A stretch of DNA of 64,000 bases from Alteriqipengyuania abyssalis. GTDB taxonomy: Bacteria > Pseudomonadota > Alphaproteobacteria > Sphingomonadales > Sphingomonadaceae. The position numbers and the translations under genes are program-made. Positions 25,705 through 33,841 of this stretch are shown here, one piece after another (position 1 is the first letter of the stretch; the number at the start of each line of letters is the position of its first letter). The notes beneath the pieces were generated by a model that was given only the letters and a program-made list of their open reading frames with translations, was not told the DNA's origin and ran no database searches. The stretch is taken from assembly GCF_019857185.1 (NCBI RefSeq), contig NZ_JAHWXP010000004.1, forward strand, positions 186,001 to 250,000, given 5' to 3'.

Positions 25705-27185
25705 CTCACCGCGCGCAGCTGCGGCGCGGCGCGAATGTGCTCCCCCGCAATCGCATCCGGGCAAATCGAAGCAGTGCCGCGCTCGGTCCGCTTCGCCTGG
25801 TACAGGGCATAGTCGGCACAGCGCAGCAGCTGGCTGCGATCATTGTTGCACCCAGTCAGCCAGGTTGCTCCGATCGTAGCGCTGACCAGAATTGTCTCAT
25901 CTTCCCGACCGACCTCGAAGCGTAGCTTGCCCAGCAGCAGTTCGAGCGTCGCGGGCAGATCGGCAAGCAACTGCTCGTTCTCGATCACCAGCACGAATTC
26001 GTCTCCGCCCAGCCGCGCAGCCATCTGACCAGCGAAAGGTTCGCTGACCAGTTGTGCAGCAACGCCCTTGAGCACGCGGTCCCCCGCCTCATGGCCGAGC
26101 CGGTCGTTGATATCCTTGAAGTGGTCGAGGTCGATCAGCAGCAGCGCCATCCGGCGGCCCGCTTTGTGCATCGTGTCGATGGTGCTGTCGAGATACTGGT
26201 TCAGGCGTGCGCGGTTGGGCAGCCCCGTCAGTTCATCGACATGCGCCGCCGCGCGGAGGCGCGTCTCGAGGTGATAGCGCTCGGTAATATCCTGAAACAC
26301 GCCCATGATCCCGACAGGCTTACCGTCAGCAATTTCCTGTTCGCCAATCGCGCGGACCCGTTTGAAAACACCCTTCGCATCGCGGAAATCGAGTTCGAGA
26401 TCGTAGGGTGTGCCATGTTTGGCGCACTCCTCGACCGCATCGGCAATGCGTGGCCGCTCGTAGGGCGGGAAATAGTCCAGCCCCCCCTGGAGGTGCGCTT
26501 GGGTCGGATTGTCGATCCCATGAATTGCGATCGTCTGCGGCGACCAGAAAAGCTCCTCGGTCGCCAGATCCATTCGCCAATGGCCTATCTGCGCCATTTC
26601 CTCCGCCAGTTCGAACTGGCGCTGGACCCGGCGCAACTCGTCGATCAGTTGACGACGCTCCTCGAGCGCCTGCTCGGCAAGCTTCGCATCGAGCCGCGTC
26701 TGGAACAGCGATTCGACCACCCGCGCGAGTCGGCGCAGTTCATCCAGTTCTTCCCGGCTTGCGACCCACGGCCGGTCGTCGATGACGCACAGCGTGCCGA
26801 TCGGCACGCTTACGCCATCCATCGGCGGGCCCATCAACGGGATCGTCACGAAGAACTGGAAATGTGGCATGGCCGCGATCTCGGGCATCTGGCCGTAGAC
26901 CGGATGCTCCTGCAGGTTCTCGACCACGATCTCGCGGTTTTCGTCGACCGCTGTCGCACAAATCGAGCATTCGCGCGCAACCTGGCTGGGCGGGAAACCC
27001 TCGCGCGCCTTGAACCATTGCCGGTCCCCGTCGATCAGCGAGATATAGGCTGTCCGGCTTCCGAAAATCCGGCGCGCAGCCATGACCATGGCGTCGAATT
27101 CGCCTTCGGCCTCGGTGTCCAGTATCTCCATCGCCGCAAGCGTCCGGTGGCGGATTGCCTCGACGCTGATATTCTCTTCGGACAT
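25701..27185 (-). CDS. GAF-PAS-GGDEF diguanylate cyclase
   Basis: 494 residues, no membrane segment. An N-terminal GAF domain covers about residues 10-165 (AMEILDTEAEGEFDAMV, AYISLIDGDRQWFKAREGF). A PAS domain lies near 195-310 (MAQIGHWRMDLATEELFWS), and the GGDEF domain follows to the end (DELTGLPNRARLNQYLD, ARLGGDEFVLVIEN). The catalytic GGDEF is intact, so c-di-GMP synthesis is expected. The RxxD product-inhibition site five residues before it is missing (FAGQ in its place). ATG 27185 has AGGAG 6 nt upstream. The GAF ligand is unknown. Confidence 0.88.
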   Translation of the reverse strand: MSEENISVEAIRHRTLAAMEILDTEAEGEFDAMVMAARRIFGSRTAYISLIDGDRQWFKAREGFPPSQVARECSICATAVDENREIVVENLQEHPVYGQMPEIAAMPHFQFFVTIPLMGPPMDGVSVPIGTLCVIDDRPWVASREELDELRRLARVVESLFQTRLDAKLAEQALEERRQLIDELRRVQRQFELAEEMAQIGHWRMDLATEELFWSPQTIAIHGIDNPTQAHLQGGLDYFPPYERPRIADAVEECAKHGTPYDLELDFRDAKGVFKRVRAIGEQEIADGKPVGIMGVFQDITERYHLETRLRAAAHVDELTGLPNRARLNQYLDSTIDTMHKAGRRMALLLIDLDHFKDINDRLGHEAGDRVLKGVAAQLVSEPFAGQMAARLGGDEFVLVIENEQLLADLPATLELLLGKLRFEVGREDETILVSATIGATWLTGCNNDRSQLLRCADYALYQAKRTERGTASICPDAIAGEHIRAAPQLRAVS

Positions 27186-27277
27186 CCCTGCTCCTTCTGC
27201 GCGCGACGAGTGCACGATTCTGGTTAAGACCAGCCTAACCCCCGTCGCCTTCGCAGGTAGTGCGCCCGTTTCTCGGG

Positions 27278-28696
27278 TCAGGTCGCACTGACCGAGAGGA
27301 AGTCGGGCTTGGGCCCGTTCCACTCGCCGGCAGGGATCACTTCATTATCTTCCCTACGCCCACGGCCACCCTGGCTGCGGGACGATCTGTTCTCTGCCGA
27401 TCGGGCAGGCCTCGCCTCGTCGTGACGAGTCTCGTCGCGGCGGGGCTTGCGCTCCCGCGAAGGCTTGTTCTTGCGAGCGTCGCGATCTTCGTCGCGATCG
27501 GGCGCTTCGGTTTTGCGGTCGTCGGACCGCTTGCGGCTCGATTCGCGCTTGGGCTCTGCCTCGACCAGTTCGACCCGGACGTCTTCCTTGCCGAACGGCT
27601 TGACCTTGGCGCCGGTCAGCTTCTCGACATTGGCGATCGCCTCGGCATCGTCTTCAGTGACGAAGGTGAAGGCGCGCCCCTTGGCCCCGGCTCGGCCCGT
27701 CCGCCCGATACGGTGGACGTAATCGTCGGGGTGCCAGGGCGTGTCGAAGTTGAACACGTGGCTGACGCCCTTGATGTCGAGCCCGCGGGCCGCGACGTCG
27801 GACGCGACCAGGATATTGACCTCGCCCGCCTTGAACCGGTTGAGTTCGGCGATCCGGCTCGACTGGTCCATGTCGCCGTGAATCTCTCCGCTGGCGAAGC
27901 CATGGCTCTGCAGGCTCTTGTTGATCTCGCGCACGGTCGTCTTGCGGTTGGCAAAGATGATCGCGGTTTCAACGTGGTCGTTCGCCAGCAGCCAGCGGAG
28001 CGTCTCGCGCTTTTCGCGAGGCTTCACCGGAATCTTGAACGCGGTGATGTTCTCGTTGGTGGACGCCGCGCGGCTCACCTCGATCCGCTTCGGATTGGTG
28101 AGGAATTTCTGCGCCAGCTTCTCGATCGGCGGCGGCATGGTCGCGCTGAACAGCAGCGTCTGGCGCGGCTCGGGCAGCTTGGAACAGATCGTCTCGATGT
28201 CGGGGATGAAGCCCATGTCGAGCATCCGGTCCGCCTCGTCGATCACCAGCAGCTCGCAGCCGTTGAGCAGGATCTTGCCCCGCTCGAACAGGTCCATCAG
28301 CCGGCCGGGCGTGGCGATAAGCACGTCGACGCCTTCGTTGAGCGCCTTGACCTGGTCGCCCATCTGCACGCCGCCGATCAGCAGCGCGAGCTGGAGATCG
28401 TGCTGCTTGCCGTACTTCTCGAAGTTTTCGGCGACCTGCGCGGCCAGCTCGCGCGTGGGCGCAAGGATAAGGGAGCGCGGCATCAGCGCGCGGCGGCGAC
28501 CGCTGGCGAGAATGTCGATCATCGGCAACACGAAGCTCGCGGTCTTGCCGGTTCCCGTCTGCGCGATGCCGATGATGTCCTTCATCATCAGCACGGGGGG
28601 GATGGCCTGCGCCTGAATCGGCGTAGGCTCGGTGTAGCCGGCGGCTTCTACCGCCTGCAGCAATTTGTCGGAGAGGCCGAGATCGGCAAATTTCAT
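27278..28696 (-). CDS. DEAD-box RNA helicase, RhlE-like
   Basis: 472 residues with all core SF2 motifs: the Q-motif (GYTEPTPIQAQAIP), AQTGTGKTASF, PTRELAAQ, DEADRMLDMGFIP, SATMPPPIE, and HRIGRTGRAG. The core is followed by a ~90-residue Arg/Lys/Asp/Glu-rich tail (RKRSDDRKTEAPDRDEDRD, ARPARSAENRSSRSQGG), typical of RhlE-type helicases that act in ribosome assembly or RNA decay. It lies upstream of the GGDEF gene on the same strand with a 92-bp gap. I do not assign a specific paralogue name. Confidence 0.92.
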   Translation of the reverse strand: MKFADLGLSDKLLQAVEAAGYTEPTPIQAQAIPPVLMMKDIIGIAQTGTGKTASFVLPMIDILASGRRRALMPRSLILAPTRELAAQVAENFEKYGKQHDLQLALLIGGVQMGDQVKALNEGVDVLIATPGRLMDLFERGKILLNGCELLVIDEADRMLDMGFIPDIETICSKLPEPRQTLLFSATMPPPIEKLAQKFLTNPKRIEVSRAASTNENITAFKIPVKPREKRETLRWLLANDHVETAIIFANRKTTVREINKSLQSHGFASGEIHGDMDQSSRIAELNRFKAGEVNILVASDVAARGLDIKGVSHVFNFDTPWHPDDYVHRIGRTGRAGAKGRAFTFVTEDDAEAIANVEKLTGAKVKPFGKEDVRVELVEAEPKRESSRKRSDDRKTEAPDRDEDRDARKNKPSRERKPRRDETRHDEARPARSAENRSSRSQGGRGRREDNEVIPAGEWNGPKPDFLSVSAT

Positions 28697-28805
28697 TCAG
28701 GGTTCCGGATGTGGAGGGCAATCAACGCCAAGACCGCGGAAAATATAGCTCCGCGCAAGCGCGCGCGGCTTCGCTCAAACCCGCGCGAATGTCAAGATTA
28801 GAGGG

Positions 28806-29372
28806 CTATTCGGCGGGGACGAGCTGGCGGATCGCACCGATCTTGCAAGTCGCTCCGCTGCGCGCACGCAGAAGATCGCGATCGACGCACAGCTTCCCAT
28901 CCTCGCTCGGCTCCACATAGAAGCCCAGATAGAAATCGCGTGCATTGCACGACTTGGGCAGCAGCGCCCGGATCATTCGCTGGTCGGACATGTGCAGCAC
29001 GAGATCCCGCGAAGAGACCGTTTGCACCGCTAGAATATCTTTAGCTGGCAGACACTTGCCGATCTTGCGCTGTTCATACTCGCGCGGGATCGCAGTCCGC
29101 CAATCGGCCACCAGTTCGTTCGTGGTCGATCTGCGCGGGGATACCCGGATCATAATCTGCTGCCGAATACGGACCTGGTTCGCCTCGAGATCGCGTCGCC
29201 AGGACTGGCTGACCATCCACCCCGGCGAATGGTCGGTACGAATATTTGCAGGCGGCTCTGTTGAAAACACCGGCGCGTCGAGCGGCCAGCTGGCACTCGA
29301 CGACGAAGCATCGGGCGCGACCGGCGCGCTAAGCGCCAGAATCGGTGCCAGAAATGCTGCCACGAAGTGCAT
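28806..29372 (-). CDS. Secreted protein, unknown
   Basis: 188 residues with an N-terminal signal peptide (FVAAFLAPILALSAPVAPDAS) and no later membrane helix. The mature part has scattered conserved-looking features: PGWMVSQSWRRDLEAN, RIRQQIMIRVSPR, and four cysteines (GKCLP, KSCNA, KLCVD, ATCKI) that could form two disulfides. No family recognised. Base composition is slightly less GC-rich than that of the neighbours. It is divergent from the FAD-linked dehydrogenase across a 170-bp gap. Confidence 0.65.
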   Translation of the reverse strand: MHFVAAFLAPILALSAPVAPDASSSSASWPLDAPVFSTEPPANIRTDHSPGWMVSQSWRRDLEANQVRIRQQIMIRVSPRRSTTNELVADWRTAIPREYEQRKIGKCLPAKDILAVQTVSSRDLVLHMSDQRMIRALLPKSCNARDFYLGFYVEPSEDGKLCVDRDLLRARSGATCKIGAIRQLVPAE

Positions 29373-29486
29373 GATGTCAAATGCTGCCTAACTCTTGCGG
29401 GGCGAACGCACATCTACAGCGCGCCCAATTCGATCAACCCGGGCGCAAGCGATAGCCTGGTCTTTTGAATGGCGGCTTAATTGTGT

Positions 29487-29503
29487 CCGGACAATACGTC
29501 CGG
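29487..29503. promoter_or_regulatory. Inverted repeat upstream of the FAD dehydrogenase gene
   Basis: CCGGAC-AATAC-GTCCGG, a perfect 6-bp inverted repeat 39 bp before the start codon at 29543; it also overlaps the palindrome GTCCGGAC. The position fits an operator for a dimeric regulator. No regulator gene is adjacent, so the call is tentative. Confidence 0.35.
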
Positions 29504-29542
29504 GGGTGGCAGGGGCGCGCCTAAGTGTGGCATGACAGCAAC

Positions 29543-30997
29543 ATGAACTCTGCCACTCACGGATCCTTCCTGGAAAGCGCGCAGGCCACCTTGGGTGAGC
29601 GCGGCCTGACCCGCGATGCCGAGCTGATGGAGCCGTGGCTGACTGATTGGCGCGGACGCTATCACGGCAACGCGATCGCCCTCGCCTCTCCTGCCAATAC
29701 TGCCGAGGTCGCCGCGCTTGTCGCGCTATGCGCCCGGCATCGTGTGCCGATCGTGCCCCAGGGCGGTAATAGCGGCATGTCTGGCGGCGCAACCCCGGAT
29801 GCGAGCGGCACGGCGCTGCTGCTGTCGCTGCGGCGGATGGATTCCTTCCGCCGATGGGACGAGGATGCTCGCGAGGTCGTGTGCGAGGCAGGCGTCATCC
29901 TGCAAACGTTGCACGATGCGGCCGCGCAGCGGGCCTTGCGCTTCCCACTGACACTGGGCGGGCGCGGATCGGCCACCATCGGCGGGCTGATCTCGACCAA
30001 TGCGGGCGGCACGCAGGTGCTGCGCCACGGCACGATGCGCGCGCAGGTCCTCGGCCTCGAAGCAGTGCTGCCGGACGGTTCGGTGCTTGATACCCTCGCC
30101 GCGCTGAAGAAGGACAATCGGGGCTTCGACCTCAAGCAATTGCTGATCGGATCGGAAGGCACGCTCGGCATCGTGACCGCCGCCACGCTCTCGCTGGAAC
30201 CGCAAATCACCGGACGGCAGGTGGTTTTCGCAGGGGTCGAATCGGTCCAGCAGGCGTGGTGCCTGCTGCTCCTCGCGCGCGACCGGATGGGAGCCGCGCT
30301 CGAAGGGTTCGAGATCATCCCGCGTCTCGCACTCGAATCGGTACTGCACCACGAGCCCGCCAGCCGCGACCCGCTGTCAGATCGGCATCATTGGTATGTC
30401 CTGATCGAACTGGTCACCCACGATCCCGACACCGCCCCCCTCGCCGAGCAAACCACTGCCCTGTTGGAAACCGCGCTTGGCAAAGGACTGGTCGAAGACG
30501 CCACGATCGCCGCGAACGAGACTCAGGCCGAGGCGCTGTGGGCCTTGCGCGACGGCATTTCCTCCGCCGAGCGCGCGCATGGTCCGGCGGTGCAGCACGA
30601 CATCTCCGTGCCGCCCGCCAGGATGCCCGACTTCATCGATCAGGCGAGCGCCGCGCTCGAGGATCGTTTCGAGGGCACCCGGGCAGTGGCTTTCGGTCAT
30701 CTTGGCGACGGCAATGTCCACTTCCACCTTCGTGCGCCGACAGGCGCCACCGGCGGTGAATGGGAGGAGCGCGAAGGCAAGGCAATCAGTGCTGCGGTTC
30801 ACGATCTGGTGACGCAGTGGGGCGGCTCCATCAGTGCCGAGCACGGGATCGGTCAGATGAAACGCGATGAGCTTGCACGCCTCGCCGACCCTGCAAGGCT
30901 GACCATCCTGCGCGGAGTAAAACAGGCGCTCGACCCGCTCGGGATCATGAATCCGGGCAAGCTTGTGCCGCTTGCCAGTTCCCCGCAGGCCGCCTAA
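29543..30997 (+). CDS. FAD-linked 2-hydroxyacid dehydrogenase (D-2-HGDH / glycolate oxidase GlcD type)
   Basis: 484 residues of the VAO/PCMH flavoprotein family. The N-terminal FAD-binding domain has VPQGGNSGMSGGATPD near residue 76, STNAGGTQVLRHGTM, and LLIGSEGTLGIVTAATL. The C-terminal FAD-oxidase domain ends with the active-site motif SISAEHGIGQMKRDEL. Members oxidise D-2-hydroxyglutarate, D-lactate or glycolate; the substrate cannot be resolved by eye. The start ATG at 29543 is preferred over in-frame 29525. The gene is monocistronic, with a candidate operator just upstream. Confidence 0.9.
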   Translation: MNSATHGSFLESAQATLGERGLTRDAELMEPWLTDWRGRYHGNAIALASPANTAEVAALVALCARHRVPIVPQGGNSGMSGGATPDASGTALLLSLRRMDSFRRWDEDAREVVCEAGVILQTLHDAAAQRALRFPLTLGGRGSATIGGLISTNAGGTQVLRHGTMRAQVLGLEAVLPDGSVLDTLAALKKDNRGFDLKQLLIGSEGTLGIVTAATLSLEPQITGRQVVFAGVESVQQAWCLLLLARDRMGAALEGFEIIPRLALESVLHHEPASRDPLSDRHHWYVLIELVTHDPDTAPLAEQTTALLETALGKGLVEDATIAANETQAEALWALRDGISSAERAHGPAVQHDISVPPARMPDFIDQASAALEDRFEGTRAVAFGHLGDGNVHFHLRAPTGATGGEWEEREGKAISAAVHDLVTQWGGSISAEHGIGQMKRDELARLADPARLTILRGVKQALDPLGIMNPGKLVPLASSPQAA

Positions 30998-31072
30998 AGG
31001 CGCGGTTTCGCGACCCGGGCGGCACGCATCGATAACCGCCCTCACTCATTCAGCCCGATGACGGAGAGACCG

Positions 31073-31864
31073 ATGGCCAGCGCGCCGCAACAGCCCCAGC
31101 TTCCCATGTTCTATAACGACCTGATGCCGCTCAACACGCGGGACCACCTGAAGTTTCGCAATCGCATGCTCGATTCGGCACCCTGGCTGTCCAAGCAGCA
31201 CGTCGTTCCGCTGACCGGCGACGAGTTCATCCAGGCCGCGCGCCATTTCCCGGTGATCTTCTCGTCGGGCGACAACCCGCTGCCGCTGGCGCTGATGGGT
31301 CTCAACGAAGGCGTGAACACCTTCTTCGACGATGAAGGCAAGCTGATCGATCAGGTCTACGTGCCGGCCTACATCCGCCGCTATCCGTTCATCCTCGCCA
31401 AGCTGACGCCCGAAACCGACGAGCTGTCGCTATGCTTCGACCCGACCTCGAATGCGGTCGGCGAATTCGACGAAGGCGAGCTTCTGTTCAACGAAGATGG
31501 TTCGACCACCGAACAGACCAAGGCGATCCTCGATTTCTGCGAGAAGTTCGAGCAGGCGGGTCAGCGGACCCGCAACCTGACGCAGGAACTGCTCAAGCAC
31601 GACCTGCTGATGGACGGTGAAGTCTCGATCGAACGCGCCGAACTGCCGGGCAAGCCCTACGTCTATCGCGGTTTTCGCATGATCGATCAGGCCAAGCTGG
31701 CCGAGATCGATGCTGAGACCCTGAAGCAGTGGAACAAGGAAGGGATGCTCGCGATCATTTACGCGCACCTCACCTCGCTCGAACTGATGCGCAACATCTT
31801 CGGCCGCCAGGAACAGCAGGGCAAGATGCCCGCTCCGACCGAGCAGGACGGCGCCCCGAACTAG
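31073..31864 (+). CDS. SapC-family protein
   Basis: 263 residues matching the SapC family (PF07277): MFYNDLMPLNTRDHLKFRN, HFPVIFSSGDNPLPLALMGL, YVPAYIRRYPFILAKLT, and FDEGELLFNEDGS. The family was named after a Campylobacter S-layer secretion locus, but most members are cytosolic proteins of unknown role often found in Sphingomonadales and Caulobacterales. No S-layer or type I export gene is nearby. ATG 31073 has GGAGAG 4 nt upstream; the ATG at 31058 is possible. A structured RNA region follows immediately. Confidence 0.85.
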   Translation: MASAPQQPQLPMFYNDLMPLNTRDHLKFRNRMLDSAPWLSKQHVVPLTGDEFIQAARHFPVIFSSGDNPLPLALMGLNEGVNTFFDDEGKLIDQVYVPAYIRRYPFILAKLTPETDELSLCFDPTSNAVGEFDEGELLFNEDGSTTEQTKAILDFCEKFEQAGQRTRNLTQELLKHDLLMDGEVSIERAELPGKPYVYRGFRMIDQAKLAEIDAETLKQWNKEGMLAIIYAHLTSLELMRNIFGRQEQQGKMPAPTEQDGAPN

Positions 31865-31872
31865 GGCTGACA

Positions 31873-31913
31873 GGGTGCGTCGCAGCAGTTCTTGACTTTG
31901 CTGCAACGCACCC
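31873..31913. promoter_or_regulatory. 14-bp interrupted palindrome overlapping the sRNA promoter -35
   Basis: GGGTGCGT-C-GCAGCA (31873-31887) and TGCTGC-A-ACGCACCC (31899-31913) form an almost perfect inverted repeat with an 11-nt centre. The TTGACT -35-like box at 31892-31897 lies in the centre. It could be a terminator-like stem for sapC (no U-run follows), or an operator controlling the RNA gene downstream. Confidence 0.5.
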
Positions 31914-31920
31914 CAGATTC
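31892..31920 (+). promoter_or_regulatory. Candidate sigma-70 promoter for the small RNA
   Basis: TTGACT (31892-31897) and CAGATT or AGATTC (31914-31920), spaced 16-17 bp. This predicts a transcript starting near 31925, exactly where the first hairpin of the candidate RNA begins. The -10 match is weak; the call rests on the position. Confidence 0.4.
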
Positions 31921-31924
31921 AGCG

Positions 31925-32035
31925 TGTCCGGGCGGAATTCCCCCCTCATAGCCGCCCCGGACAGGCACGCTTTCAAGCGTGCTTCCTCCCTGAACCTTGG
32001 CCACCTCGTGCATTCGTGCACGGGGTGGTTTTTTT
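31925..32035 (+). ncRNA. Candidate small RNA with exposed UUCCUCCC (MmgR/suhB-like)
   Basis: About 110 nt between convergent genes with clear secondary structure. Hairpin one is TGTCCGGG (31925-31932) with CCCGGACA (31956-31963). Hairpin two is GCACGCTT (31965-31972) with AAGCGTGC (31975-31982). Then comes an unpaired segment with TTCCTCCC (31983-31990), followed by a strong terminator hairpin and T-run. Exposed CCUCC-type anti-Shine-Dalgarno segments between hairpins are typical of alphaproteobacterial trans-acting sRNAs, including the MmgR/suhB group (Rfam RF00519). Membership of that family is from memory and needs a covariance search. Confidence 0.6.
32001..32035 (+). terminator. Rho-independent terminator of the small RNA / sapC
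   Basis: CCACCTCGTGCA (32001-32012), TTCG tetraloop, TGCACGGGGTGG (32017-32028): a 12-bp stem with one G-U pair, followed by TTTTTTT. The T-run overlaps the stop codon of the convergent N-formylglutamate amidohydrolase gene (32034-32036). Confidence 0.9.
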
Positions 32036-32978
32036 ATTCGGCAGCCAGCGGTAGCCCGTAATCGCGGCGATCCGGTACGATCTCGTCCGCCAGCGTGCGC
32101 ACCAGTTCGGCAATCAGCCGCGCGACCCCCGGCAGACGGGGGCTGGTCCCCGCCAGACGCGCATCGAGATAGAGCGTGCGACACACTTCCAGTTGGAGTG
32201 CATTGATACCCAGCCCGGGCCTGCCGTGCCGGTCGAGCACGTAGCCACCGGCATAGGGCCGGTTATGCGCCACGCCTCGATCGCTGGACCCCAGGAACTG
32301 CAGCGCGCGGCCCGCCACGCCATCCTCGCATGAGGCACCGAAACGGTCGCCGATCACGAATTCGGTGGGCCGCTGGCCCGGGTGGCTGGCGGCAAGCGGC
32401 GGCATCGAGTGCAGATCGATCAGCAGGGCCACGCCCCAGGTCCTGCGGATCGCATCCAGCGCCCGGGCAAGAGCGCGGTGATAGGGTTCGTGAATCAGCG
32501 CGATTCGCTCCGCCACCTCGGCGCTGGTCAGATCCGTGCGCCAGATTTCGCCCACCCCCGAAACGCGGCGGGGGACGAGGCCGAGCCCGCTTCGCGCGCG
32601 ACGATTGGCGCTTGAGTGCGCAGGCCTGTCCGCGGGCGCATCGGCGACCATCGACCAGTCCATGTCATCGGGTGCCCGGTTGAGATCGAGCATTGCCCGC
32701 GGGGCATGTGCAATCAGCGAGGCAGCGCCCGTCTGCCGCGCCACCTCCAGCGCCAGCCGATCGACGTGGCGATCCTCCAGCCGCAACTGGGCGATGGCCG
32801 GATTGCGCATCGCATCCGCAATCCGCGCAGGATAGGCGCGACCGCCATGCGGTGCCGCGATCAGGATCGGAATTGCAGTGTTCTCAAGATTCTCGAGGGT
32901 GAAGGCCGGCGCCCCGCTGCCGGGGATCATTCCACCTGCAATGCCCTGTCCCGAATCGCTGCCGCGCGCGCCTTCCAT
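32034..32978 (-). CDS. N-formylglutamate amidohydrolase family protein
   Basis: 314 residues of the FGase family (PF05013), zinc-dependent hydrolases that release glutamate from N-formylglutamate. Key segments are visible: IAAPHGGRAYP, LEDRHVDRLA, HAPRAMLDLNRAP, LIDLHSMPPL, and NRPYAGGYVLDRHG, which carry the metal-binding His/Asp/Glu residues. ATG 32978 is used; the in-frame start at 33035 would overlap the cpdR promoter region. Divergent from cpdR, an arrangement seen in several alphaproteobacteria. No other histidine-utilisation gene is present, so a Hut role is uncertain. Confidence 0.85.
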   Translation of the reverse strand: MEGARGSDSGQGIAGGMIPGSGAPAFTLENLENTAIPILIAAPHGGRAYPARIADAMRNPAIAQLRLEDRHVDRLALEVARQTGAASLIAHAPRAMLDLNRAPDDMDWSMVADAPADRPAHSSANRRARSGLGLVPRRVSGVGEIWRTDLTSAEVAERIALIHEPYHRALARALDAIRRTWGVALLIDLHSMPPLAASHPGQRPTEFVIGDRFGASCEDGVAGRALQFLGSSDRGVAHNRPYAGGYVLDRHGRPGLGINALQLEVCRTLYLDARLAGTSPRLPGVARLIAELVRTLADEIVPDRRDYGLPLAAE

Positions 32979-33077
32979 GTTCGCCGTGCTGAACCGGAAC
33001 ACAGGGTGTGTCAAAGCAGGGCAAGGCACTGACACGCCAAAGATTCATTAAGTGGTGGCCGCTATGGACGAGGGTCT

Positions 33078-33470
33078 ATGAGCAAACCCACCTTTCAGCG
33101 GCGAATCCTTCTGGCGGAGGACGAGGAAGCGATGCGGACCTATCTGACCCGCGCGCTCGAAAAATCAGGCTACGCAGTCGATTCGGTCGATTGCGGAACG
33201 GCGGCCCTGCCCCTGCTCGAAAGCGGCGATTACGACCTTCTGCTGTCCGATATCGTGATGCCGGAGATGGACGGGATCGAACTCGCCCAGCGGTGCGCGG
33301 AGATCAGCCCGGAGACGAAGGTGATGTTCATCACCGGATTCGCGGCGGTTTCGCTGAAGGCAAGCGCCGACCAGCCGCAGGCCAGGGTGCTCTCGAAACC
33401 GTTCCATCTACGCGATCTGGTACTTGAGGTGGACCGGGTTTTTGCGGACGCGAGAGAGGCCCTTCTGTAA
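33078..33470 (+). CDS. cpdR: Single-domain response regulator CpdR
   Basis: 130 residues, one receiver domain and no output domain. The phosphoacceptor is Asp58 in LLLSDIVMPEMDG, the acidic pair is in LLAEDEEAMR, and the conserved Lys is in RVLSKPFHLRDL. In Caulobacter CpdR is phosphorylated through CckA and ChpT. Unphosphorylated CpdR delivers substrates to ClpXP, which controls CtrA turnover. The kinase gene cckA lies in this window, about 11 kb away. Its gene neighbour, an N-formylglutamate amidohydrolase, also matches known cpdR loci. Confidence 0.85.
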   Translation: MSKPTFQRRILLAEDEEAMRTYLTRALEKSGYAVDSVDCGTAALPLLESGDYDLLLSDIVMPEMDGIELAQRCAEISPETKVMFITGFAAVSLKASADQPQARVLSKPFHLRDLVLEVDRVFADAREALL

Positions 33471-33552
33471 CAAGCAACTTTAGCCTCTTGTAACGGTGAG
33501 CAGGCGCGGCTAGATGGCGCCTCCGCCGACAAGACGGCGATCCCCATGGTGC

Positions 33553-33627
33553 GGGCGTATAGCTCAGGGGTAGAGCACTATGTTGACATCGTAGGGGTCG
33601 GAGGTTCAAATCCTCCTACGCCCACCA
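33553..33627 (+). tRNA. tRNA-Val (GAC)
   Basis: 75 nt with an encoded CCA end (33625-33627). The acceptor arms GGGCGTA (33553-33559) and TACGCCC (33617-33623) pair fully. The D-loop AGCTCAGGGGTAGAGC, the anticodon stem CTATG/CGTAG with loop TTGACAT (anticodon GAC) and the T-arm GGAGGTTCAAATCCTCC are all standard. Confidence 0.96.
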
Positions 33628-33644
33628 TTGGGGTTTTCGAAAGG

Positions 33645-33671
33645 GGCGTCGCGGCGAGCGGCGCCTTTTTT
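33645..33671 (+). terminator. Rho-independent terminator of tRNA-Val
   Basis: GGCGTCGC (33645-33652), loop GGCGA, GCGGCGCC (33658-33665), then six T's. The stem is 8 bp with one G-U pair and lies 17 bp after the tRNA. Confidence 0.88.
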
Positions 33672-33841
33672 CGTATCTGGCTGCAAGCTCCCCTGCCCCG
33701 CCGCCAGCGCGGCATTGCTGGTTACCCCGCCGCATCGGCACAGCGCTTTGCGTCCGCGATCCTTGCACCCGCCCGGACCTCTGCTAAAGCCGCGCCAGAT
33801 TCACCCACAAATTGCAACGCACGGACCAGCAGGGACGGATA

